64,000 bases of DNA from JAJYUU01 sp963822955 (lineage in GTDB: Bacteria > Actinomycetota > Actinomycetes > Streptosporangiales > Streptosporangiaceae), in NCBI GenBank assembly GCA_963822955.1, contig CAWGJS010000001.1, forward strand, positions 496,001 to 560,000. Reading direction: 5' to 3'. Positions within the stretch are counted from its first letter, which is position 1. Each line of letters begins with the position of its first letter. Positions 41,316 through 49,800 of the stretch are shown in pieces. The notes beneath the pieces are model-generated. The model was not told the DNA's origin. It did no database searches and worked only from the letters and a program-made list of their open reading frames with translations. A program made the translations under genes and the position numbers.

Positions 41316-41363
41316 TCGTACATTCGTTCTATCGCATCTTCGTTCGATCGAACGAAAGTACGG
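41316..41363. promoter_or_regulatory. Putative LexA (SOS) operators between chiZ-like gene and lexA
   Basis: Two inverted copies of GAACGAAWGTACG: TAGAACGAATGTACGA on the minus strand (41331-41316) and TCGAACGAAAGTACGG on the plus strand (41348-41363). Each resembles the actinobacterial SOS box TCGAAC-N4-GTTCGA with two to four mismatches. Between and overlapping them is a perfect 18-bp palindrome, TTCGTTCGATCGAACGAA (41339-41356). The position is right for autoregulation of lexA and induction of the divergent gene. Confidence 0.65.
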
Positions 41364-41500
41364 TACCTTTCATATCGCGGGGGTACGACATTTTTGAAGA
41401 TGGTCGAACAGATGTTTGAGATCCATGACCGAAACCGTTAGCGTCGGTGTCGACGGCACAGCATCCCGACACCGGACATCACCCGAGCCGGAGGCCCGAA

Positions 41501-42328
41501 ATGAGCGATGCGACCAGCGATCGAGGGGCGCGCGAGGCCTCGACCCTCGATCTCGAACTCACTGATCACGATCCCGATGCTGGCTCAGCGCAGCGGCCGC
41601 GCGGGAAGCCAGGCAGAAGGCCGAAGGGCAGCGTTCCGGCCGTTGTTGCCGACCTGCCCGACAAGCCGGATCCCGGCCATGTGCTGACCTGGCGCCAGCG
41701 GAAGGTGCTTCAGGTCATCCGCGAGTCGGTACAGCGCCGCGGCTACCCGCCGTCGATGCGCGAGATTGGCGAGGCGGTCGGGCTGACCAGCACCTCCAGC
41801 GTCTCGTACCAGTTGTCAACGCTGCAGAGCAAGGGCTACCTGCGCCGCGATGCCGGGCGCCCGCGAACGGTGGAAGTGCGGTTGCCTGGCCATCCGGCGG
41901 TTCGCCCGGAGCCGGACATCGACGACGACACGCCGATGGACATCGCCTCGCAGGAGGCGGCCTATGTCCCGCTGGTCGGCCGGATTGCCGCAGGCGGGCC
42001 GATCCTCGCCGAGGAGTCCATCGAGGACATCTTTCCGCTGCCGAGGCAGATCGTCGGCGAGGGCAACCTGTTCCTGCTGAAGGTCGTCGGCGACTCGATG
42101 ATCAACGCTGCCATTGCCGATGGTGACTGGGTTGTCGTGCGCCAGCAGCCGGTTGCGGAGAACGGCGACATTGTCGCGGCCATGCTGGACGGCGAAGCCA
42201 CGGTCAAGACGTTCAAGCGGTCAGCCGACCACATCTGGCTGATGCCGCATAATCCCGCTTACACCCCGATTCCGGGCGATGAGGCGGAGATCCTCGGCAA
42301 GGTCGTGGCGGTGCTGCGCCGGGTGTGA
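41501..42328 (+). CDS. lexA: SOS regulator LexA
   Basis: A 275-residue SOS repressor. It has an N-terminal winged helix (LTWRQRKVLQVIRESVQRRG, then PSMREIGEAVGLTSTSSVSY) and a C-terminal S24 protease fold. The self-cleavage site is Ala164-Gly165 in VGRIAAGGPILAEE, with catalytic Ser199 (VVGDSMINAAI) and Lys236 (GEATVKTFKR). The 60-residue N-terminal extension before the winged helix is longer than in E. coli LexA, as is common in actinobacteria. ATG 41501 is chosen because GGAGG lies six bases before it. It ends 7 bp from the convergent CbbX gene. Confidence 0.95.
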   Translation: MSDATSDRGAREASTLDLELTDHDPDAGSAQRPRGKPGRRPKGSVPAVVADLPDKPDPGHVLTWRQRKVLQVIRESVQRRGYPPSMREIGEAVGLTSTSSVSYQLSTLQSKGYLRRDAGRPRTVEVRLPGHPAVRPEPDIDDDTPMDIASQEAAYVPLVGRIAAGGPILAEESIEDIFPLPRQIVGEGNLFLLKVVGDSMINAAIADGDWVVVRQQPVAENGDIVAAMLDGEATVKTFKRSADHIWLMPHNPAYTPIPGDEAEILGKVVAVLRRV

Positions 42329-42335
42329 CGGGCGG

Positions 42336-43484
42336 CTAGAAATCGGCCGCTGCATGCCTGCCACTGCGCGGCTGCGCGATTGCACCGGCCGACTCTCCGA
42401 GGCCGCCCTCCAGCATGTCCTCGGGCTCAAGCCGCATCAGATCGTCGCGGCTCCAGCCGCGGTGCGGCTCCGCTGCCAGCCGGTAGGCGTGCCGGAGCCT
42501 AGCCCTGTCCAGCTCGTTACGGACGCTGCGCGCGTTGGCGAAGTCCAGCTCCGCCATCTGGAGGCCGAGATTCTGCCGGAACGCCTCTTGGGCCGCCGCG
42601 GACAGGTGGTAGCTCGACCGATCGAGCATCAGCTGACCAATAGCGACCAGATCGCCGATGTCGTAAGGCGCGAAGTCCAGGTGATGGGTGATCCGCGAGC
42701 TCATACCGGGATTGGACGCGAAGAAGTTATCCATCCGGTCCTTGTATCCGGCCAGGACGACGACGAGATTCTCCCGGTCGTTCTCCATGACCTGCAGCAG
42801 GATCTCGATGGCCTCCTGGCCGTAGTCCTTGGAGTCCGAGGCGCGATACAGGTAATACGCCTCATCGATGAACAGCACTCCGCCCATTGCCCGCTCGAGC
42901 ACCCGCTTGGTCCGCGGTGCAGTCTGGCCGACGAACTCGCCAACCAGGTCGTCACGCATCGCGTGAACGAGATGGCCTTGCTCGAGGTAGCCGAGCCGGT
43001 GCAGCAGGTCAGCCATCCGTAGCGCCATCGTCGTCTTCCCGGTACCGGGCGGCCCGGTAAAGCACATGTGCAGGTTCGGGCGGGGTGCGTTGAGACCGAA
43101 CTTCTGGCGGGCACGGTCAACCAGGAGCAGGGCCGCGATCTCCTCGACCTTGTGCTTGATCGGAACGAGGCCGATGAGATCACGATCGAGACCGGCGAGC
43201 ACGTCATCGACATTCGCCGCCCGGCGCTCTTCGGCAAAAGTGACCGTCGCCTCGGCCGGGAGCAGCTGGAGCTGCTGCTGCCTCGCGGGCCGCCGTGCGG
43301 GCCGGCTCTTGACAGCCGGCTTGGCGGACGGCGGCGCCGTCACGTAGACCTTGTCCAGGCCCTGCTGGTTGTAGGCCCAGCCCGCTCCTTGGCCGGGCGA
43401 GCGGAATATGCTCCTGAAGGCCGCAACGAAGCATCCGATAAGCAGGACAAGGGCGATTGCCGCGCCGACGACAACCCCGACCAT
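42336..43484 (-). CDS. cbbX: CbbX-like AAA+ ATPase with N-terminal membrane anchor
   Basis: A 382-residue AAA+ protein very close to red-type Rubisco activase CbbX from about residue 104 on: LIGLVPIKHKVEEIAALLLV, Walker A GPPGTGKTTMALRMADLLH (144-162), the pore region DDLVGEFVGQTAPRTK, Walker B GGVLFIDEAYYLYR (201-214), GQEAIEILLQVMENDRENLV, arginine finger SNPGMSSRITHH and FANARSVRNELDRARLR. Unlike canonical CbbX it starts with a hydrophobic helix (residues 3-22, MVGVVVGAAIALVLLIGCFV) and an 80-residue linker, so it should be tethered to the membrane. No Rubisco gene is in this window. It lies 147 bp downstream of leuS on the same strand. Confidence 0.88.
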   Translation of the reverse strand: MVGVVVGAAIALVLLIGCFVAAFRSIFRSPGQGAGWAYNQQGLDKVYVTAPPSAKPAVKSRPARRPARQQQLQLLPAEATVTFAEERRAANVDDVLAGLDRDLIGLVPIKHKVEEIAALLLVDRARQKFGLNAPRPNLHMCFTGPPGTGKTTMALRMADLLHRLGYLEQGHLVHAMRDDLVGEFVGQTAPRTKRVLERAMGGVLFIDEAYYLYRASDSKDYGQEAIEILLQVMENDRENLVVVLAGYKDRMDNFFASNPGMSSRITHHLDFAPYDIGDLVAIGQLMLDRSSYHLSAAAQEAFRQNLGLQMAELDFANARSVRNELDRARLRHAYRLAAEPHRGWSRDDLMRLEPEDMLEGGLGESAGAIAQPRSGRHAAADF

Positions 43485-43630
43485 CCGCGAGTCCCTGTCT
43501 GTTCCGGGGGCTGCGCCTGCCCGCCGACGTCCTGCGCGCTCGTACCCCGACAGTACATGAGCCAGTTATCGCTGCTCAGCCCACTCGGGAAGGCCGTGGG
43601 CGGTCGCGCCGGGCGGTGGGATACGGCGAG

Positions 43631-46117
43631 TCAGGCTGAGACGACGTTCACCAGCTTTGGCGGCCGGACGATCACGGTCCGCACACCACGGCCGGCCAGT
43701 GCGCGCTCCACTGCGGGGCTGGCCAGTGCCAGCTCGCGCAACTCGTCCTCGCTGACTGAGGTGGCCACCTCCAGCCGGTCCCTGACCTTGCCATCCACCT
43801 GGATCACGCAGGTCACGCTGTCCTCGACCACCAGCGCCGGGTCCGCCGTCGGCCACGCGGCCCTGGCGACCGACGACTCGTGGCCCAGCATCTCCCAGCA
43901 CTCTTCCGCCGTGTACGGCGCGAACAGGGAGAGAAAGATCGCCAGCGTCTCCGCAGCCTCGCGAACGGCCGGGTCACCTGCGCCCGGCCCGCTGTCGATA
44001 GCCCGCCTCGCCGCGCTGACCAGCTCCATCAGCCTGGCCACCGCGACGTTCAGCCGGGTGGACTCGACCAGCCTGGTGACCTCATCGATCGTCCGGTGCG
44101 TTGTCTTTCGCAGCTCTGGGTAGCCGCCCGCTCCGCCACGCCCGTCAGCCCTCGCGGCGGCGTCCGCCACCTCTGCCGCGACCCGGTGAACCCGGCCCAG
44201 GAACTTGACCAGCGCGTCCGGGTTCATGTCCGCCCAGTCGATGTCGTCTTCGGGCGGACTGGCGAAGATCATTGTCAGCCGGATCGCGTCCACGCCATGC
44301 GCGGCTAGCTGCTCCCCTAGGTTGACCCCGTTGCCCAGCGACTTCGACATCGCCTTGCCCTGGTTGATCACCTGGCCCTGGTTCACCAGCGCCGTGAACG
44401 GCTCGGTGAAGTCCAGCATTTTCATGTCATGCAGGACCTTGACGAAGAACCGCGAGTACAGCAGGTGCAGGATCGCGTGCTCGACCCCGCCGACGTACAG
44501 GTCGACCGGCGACCACCGCCGGACCGACTCCACCTCGAACGGCCCGTGCTCGAAGCCGGGCGAGCAGTACCGCAGAAAGTACCAGGACGAGTCGACGAAG
44601 GTGTCCATGGTGTCGGTGTCGCGCTTGGCCGGGCCGCCGCACTTGGGGCATTCGGTGGTCACCCAGTCGGCCGCGGCGGCCAGCGGCGAGCTGCCCTTCG
44701 GGGCCAGCTCCTGGCCGCGCAGGTCCGGCAGCAGCACCGGCAGCTGCTCGTCTGGTACCGCAACCTCACCGCAGCCGTCGCAGTAGACGATCGGGATCGG
44801 CGCACCCCAGAATCGCTGCCGGGACAGCAGCCAGTCGCGCAGCCTGTAGTTCACGGCCGCACGGCCCAGCCCCCGCTCGGCCAGGATCTCGATGATCTTG
44901 TCGATCGCTTCCCGCTTCGACAGCCCGTCCAGCGGGCCTGAGTTGATCAGCGTGCCCTCGCCCGGCGTGGCGATACCGGTCTCCGCCGGGTCCGGCGCGC
45001 CGGTGTCCAGCACGACGCCGACGGGCAGCCCGAACTTCCTGGCGAAGTCCAGGTCACGCTGGTCATGCGCAGGTACCGCCATGATCGCGCCGGTGCCGTA
45101 GTCGGGCAGCACGTAGTCAGCGGCCCACACCGGTATCCGCTCGTTGTTCACCGGGTTGATCGCATACCGGCCGAGGAACACGCCAGTCTTCTCGCGATCG
45201 GCCGACTGCCGCTCGATGTCGGTCAGCTTCCGTACCTCAGCCAGATAGCCGTCAAGCGCTGCCTGCTGCTCTGGCGCGCACAGCTCGGCCGCGAGCGGCG
45301 AGTCAGCCGCAACGACGAAGAACGTCGCCCCGTACAGGGTGTCCGGCCGGGTGGTGAACACGGTGACCGGGTCGGCCCTGCCCTCGATCTGGAAGCTGAC
45401 CTCAGCTCCCTCGCTGCGACCGATCCAGTTGCGCTGCATCAGCAGCACGCGCTCAGGCCACTTGCCCTCCAGCGGCGCCATGTCCGCGAGCAGCCGGTCC
45501 GCGTACTCGGTGATCTTGAAGTACCACTGGGTCAGCACCCGTCGGATGACCTCAGACCCGCAGCGCTCGCATTTGCCGTCGATCACCTGCTCGTTGGCCA
45601 GCACGGTCTGGTCCACCGGGCACCAGTTGACGTAGCCGTCGGAACGGTAGGCCAGCCCGCGCTCGTAGAACCGCAGGAACAGCCACTGCGTCCACTTGTA
45701 ATAGTCCGGGTCGCAGGTCTGCAGGCGTCGGGACCAGTCGAAGGACACGCCGTACTGACGGAACGAGGCCGCCTGGACCTCAATGTTCTTGTAAGTCCAG
45801 TCGGCCGGGTGAGTGTTGTTCCTGATCGCGGCATTCTCCGCGGGCAGGCCGAACGCGTCCCACCCGATCGGGTGCAGCACGTTGTGACCGCGCAGCGTGT
45901 AGTACCGCGCCATGGCGTCGCCCAGCGCATAGGCCTCGGCATGTCCCATGTGCAGGTCGCCGGACGGGTAGGGGAACATGTCCAGGACATACGTGCGCGG
46001 CCGCGGATCATCCGGGGCATCGCTGGCACGGAAAATATCCGTCGCAGCCCAGCGCTGCTGCCACTTGTCCTGAACGGCGCGCGGATCGTAGCGATCCGCG
46101 TTATCGGCGGCTGTCAT
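43631..46117 (-). CDS. leuS: Leucyl-tRNA synthetase
   Basis: An 828-residue intact class Ia synthetase charging tRNA-Leu. The HIGH motif is HMGH (residues 56-59, in YPSGDLHMGHAEAY) and the KMSKS motif is KAMSKS in NQGKAMSKSLGNGV. The CP1 editing domain is seen in FTTRPDTLYGATFFVV and YGTGAIMAVPAHDQRD, and a zinc-type CERCGSE and CPKCGG are present. ATG 46117 is chosen from the family start and GAGGAAG just upstream; longer in-frame extensions are not protein-like. I looked for a T-box leader upstream and saw none. Confidence 0.95.
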   Translation of the reverse strand: MTAADNADRYDPRAVQDKWQQRWAATDIFRASDAPDDPRPRTYVLDMFPYPSGDLHMGHAEAYALGDAMARYYTLRGHNVLHPIGWDAFGLPAENAAIRNNTHPADWTYKNIEVQAASFRQYGVSFDWSRRLQTCDPDYYKWTQWLFLRFYERGLAYRSDGYVNWCPVDQTVLANEQVIDGKCERCGSEVIRRVLTQWYFKITEYADRLLADMAPLEGKWPERVLLMQRNWIGRSEGAEVSFQIEGRADPVTVFTTRPDTLYGATFFVVAADSPLAAELCAPEQQAALDGYLAEVRKLTDIERQSADREKTGVFLGRYAINPVNNERIPVWAADYVLPDYGTGAIMAVPAHDQRDLDFARKFGLPVGVVLDTGAPDPAETGIATPGEGTLINSGPLDGLSKREAIDKIIEILAERGLGRAAVNYRLRDWLLSRQRFWGAPIPIVYCDGCGEVAVPDEQLPVLLPDLRGQELAPKGSSPLAAAADWVTTECPKCGGPAKRDTDTMDTFVDSSWYFLRYCSPGFEHGPFEVESVRRWSPVDLYVGGVEHAILHLLYSRFFVKVLHDMKMLDFTEPFTALVNQGQVINQGKAMSKSLGNGVNLGEQLAAHGVDAIRLTMIFASPPEDDIDWADMNPDALVKFLGRVHRVAAEVADAAARADGRGGAGGYPELRKTTHRTIDEVTRLVESTRLNVAVARLMELVSAARRAIDSGPGAGDPAVREAAETLAIFLSLFAPYTAEECWEMLGHESSVARAAWPTADPALVVEDSVTCVIQVDGKVRDRLEVATSVSEDELRELALASPAVERALAGRGVRTVIVRPPKLVNVVSA

Positions 46118-46824
46118 GACTTCCTCGCGAACCTGGTGAGGTCCGGATCGGCCCCCATCCCGAGGGCCAGCCACGCGAACGAACGCGACAGTCGGCGCGG
46201 CTAGCTGAGGAGCAGACCGGCAAAATGCACGTACACAGGGTAGCGCATGGTGCTCTCGGGCCGGGTGATGGCGCGGATCGATCCCCGGACGGCGGCGGGC
46301 GACGGCTGCGGCCCGCCCGCCGGCAGCGGCATTGCCGGCCGGTTGCGGCAGGCACGCACGAGACGAGCAAAGCGCACTGGTTCGCACATTCCTCGATACA
46401 TATTTCCGCAATCTGAGAATGCCGGCGGACTTTAAAAGACCTGAGTTATGAATTCCGCCTTGACCACGCAACGCCCACGTCAAATAATGGCCAGACACCT
46501 AGCCGCTACGGGGAATAGCGCATCGCGGGGACGGCCGCCCGACCATGTCAGCAGGGCGCCGACCAGGTCAGCTGTGGGGGCAGGCCGCGATCGCGTACGC
46601 CCAGACGGCTGAGTCGGCCAATGGCCGAGATAGCCAACGGCTGGCTGGCCAATAGGGAGACAGGCCATTATCCGGGGGAAAGATGCACATGTGCTCGCGC
46701 GCGGAATTAATTCATGCGATTCGCAGAATTTGCTCACAGCGGACTCCGGGTTATCTTCGGCGCCGTAACGGCGAACTAGGAGCAGGATGCCGCACCACCG
46801 GCGCCCTCACCCGGGGACAGTGCC
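46118..46824. promoter_or_regulatory. Divergent intergenic region between leuS and the PKS-like gene
   Basis: About 700 bp with no credible gene. The block 46395-46500 is AT-rich (cgatacatatttccgcaatc, ggactttaaaagacctgag, gttatgaattccgcc) and so is 46675-46755, giving room for separate promoters for the two divergent genes. No T-box, riboswitch or operator was recognised. The PKS GTG 46825 has only a weak GGGGAC ribosome binding site. Confidence 0.45.
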
Positions 46825-49800
46825 GTGGCTGATCCGACCGGAACACCGATCGCCGTCGTGGGCCTGGCCTGCCGGTTCCCCGACGCCGACGACCCCGCCG
46901 CGCTCCTGAACGTCGTCCTGACCGGCCGCCGGGCCTTCCGCCGCCTGCCGCTGAGCCGGATCGACATTGACGACTACTACCTGCCTGACCTGGCCAAGTC
47001 CGATGCCACCTACAGCACCCGCGGGGCGCTGATCGAGGGCTGGCGTTTCGAACCCGCCTCGTTCGGCATCGACCAGGCCGCCTACGCCGCCGCCGATCCA
47101 GCCCACTGGCTCGCCCTCGAGACCGCGGCCCGGGCACTCGCGGCGGCCGGCCTCCCTGCTGGCACCGGCCTGGATCGCGACCGCACCGGCGTCATCATCG
47201 GGAACACGCTGACCGGCGACACCTCGCGGGCCAATGCGCTGCGGGTTCGCTGGCCGTACGTGCGCCGCGTGCTGGCCGAGGCGCTCGGCACCGGGGACAT
47301 CCCGGCGAGCCAGGCCGGAACCGTGCTCCAGCGGGCCGAGAGCAGCTATCTTGCGCCGTTCCCGCCCATGGGGCCCTACTCGCTGGCTGGCAGTATGCCC
47401 GGCACGATCGCCTCGGCGATCAGCACGTACTTCGGCTTCCGCGGCGGCAGCCACGCCGTCGACAGCGACTGCTCCTCGTCGCTCCAGGCTGTGGCCTCCG
47501 CATGCGCGGCGCTGCTCGGCGGCGACCTGGACGCGGCGATCGTGGGCGGCGTCGAGGTGAGCCTGGACCCGCTCGAGCTCATCGGGCTGGCCAAGGCCGG
47601 CCTGCTTGCGACCTGTGACGTGCGCCTCTATGACGAGAAGCCGAGCGGCTATCTCCCCGGCGAGGGGTGCGGCATGGTCGTGCTGATGCGCGCTGCCGAT
47701 GCCCGCGGCGCTGGGCTGCCCGTTTACGCGGAGATCCTCGGCTGGGGCACCTCAGGCGGCGGCATGCCCGGCGAGCCCCAGTCGCACGCCAGCAGCCAGT
47801 TGCTGGCGATGCAGCGCGCGTACGAGCGCGGCGGTGTCGATCCAGCCGATATTCACTTCATTGAAGGGAACGGCGCTGCTACAACCCTCGAGGACCAGGC
47901 AGAGCTCACAGCCCTGAACTCGATCCGGGCCGGGGCGAGGCGGACCGCCGCACTCGGTTCCGTCAAGGCCAACATCGGGCACTCCAAGGCCGCAGCCGGA
48001 GCAGCCGGGCTGATCAAGACCGTGCTCGCGCTCAGCACCGGCGTGGTGCCGCCGACGAGTGGCGCGGACCGGCCGCACGAGCTCATTACCAGTGGCGACG
48101 CCCGACTCGTGCTGCCGCAGGCAGCGCGGGACTGGGAGGCCGGGACCCGGCTCGCGGCGGTGTCCACGATGAGCCTCGGCGGCAGCAACGTGCACGTCGT
48201 GCTCCGGCACGAGCCAGCCGGCCGCGGCCGCCAGGAGCGCTGGCTCCGGTCTGTGCCGCTGCTGGCCAGGGCTGCGGCGGGACGGGCAGGAGCCGACGCC
48301 GAACAGCCGAGACTGGCTCCGGGTCCGGAAGCTGCCCCGTTCCTGCTGCACGCGCCGGACCGGTTCGCGCTGGCAGCACTGCTGTCCAGGGTCGCGGCGA
48401 TCGCAGGTGGCCTGTCCGATGCGGAGATGCAGGACCTGGCCAGCGTGCTCGGCCGGGACACCTTCGAGCAGGGCAGAGCCAGAGTCGCGATGCTCGCCAC
48501 CAGGCAGGAGCAGCTGGCGCGCCTCGCCAGGGAAGCCGTGACCATGCTCCCGCATCTGGCCAATGGGCTGGTGGCCGTGCGGTCTGGGATGTTCGCCTCA
48601 GACGACGCAGATGGTCGCGTCACGTTGCTGCTATCCGGCGACTCGGGCGGCGCAGCGCTGCTCCCCGCCGTCACACGCTGCCTAGACAGCCTGCGCTGGC
48701 TGGAGTCTCTGGACGTGCATGCGACCGCTGCGGTCGGTCACGGTCTGGGCGCGCTGGCCGGCCTGGCCTGGGCTGGTGCCCTCGGCGAGGCCGAGGTCAT
48801 CGAGATCGCGAAGCTGCGGGAGCAGTTCGTGATCAGGACGGCAGATCGCAGCGGGGCAGCGAGTGCGGCCATGACCACGGGTAGGTCCGCGGGCGGGAAC
48901 GGCAGTTCTCCGCCGGGCGGAGCCGCGACCGCGCGCTATGACGCCGACGGGCTGCGTACGGCTATTGCTCAGCGCTTCAGGTTCGGGCCGCCGCGGCGGC
49001 GGCTGATCTCGACCCTGACCGGCGCCGAGATCACAACCGTCCATGATGCGATTGACCTCATCTGCAACGGCTTCGACGAATCGGGCCGGCGCACAGAAGC
49101 AATCGCCGCAGGCGCGATGGGCGCATCCCTGCTGGTGGAGACCGGACCAGGGCGCGCTCTCGCCGCCGCGGCCGCCGACATCACTGACGTGCCCGCGATC
49201 AGCATGCATTCCGGCTCAGCCGACCCGATCCACAAGGCGCGAGTCGCCGCCGCGCTGTTCGCCGCCGGAGCAATGGGCCAGCCGCAGGCGCTGTTCCACG
49301 GACGGCAGACCCGGCCGATCGACATCTGGCGCAACCAGACCTTCATTAGCAACCCCTGCCAGTTTTTGCCGCAGCCGCGGCCTGCCGCCGAGAACGGGGT
49401 CGTCCACAACGGAGCAGCGCAGGCGGAGATCGTGCAGACGGAGGTCGTGCCCGCCGACGCCACGGAGATCGGGATCACGGACACCGAGCCCGACGACACC
49501 CAGATCATCGCCGCGCAGATCACTGAGCCTGGCACCGAGACCGCCGAGGCCGCGGACGCAGCTGGCACCGATGCAGATGGCGAACTCGAGCCGGTCGCGG
49601 CCGAGGAGCCGGCGAGCGAGCACGACTTGACCCCAATCGGCGAGACAGCCCCCGACAGCCCCGCAATCGGCAATACGGAGATTTCCAGCTTGCGGGCGGA
49701 GTTCGAGCGCCGGTTGCCCGCGCGTCCGCTGATCGCGGCAGCAACGCGCCGAGCGGAGCTGGAGACTGAGCCGGCCAGCGCTCCTCACACCGGCACGGGC

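Noticed and set aside
46118..46824. T-box leader for leuS
   Set aside because: No specifier-loop arrangement or TGGNACC antiterminator element could be found on the minus strand upstream of the ATG.
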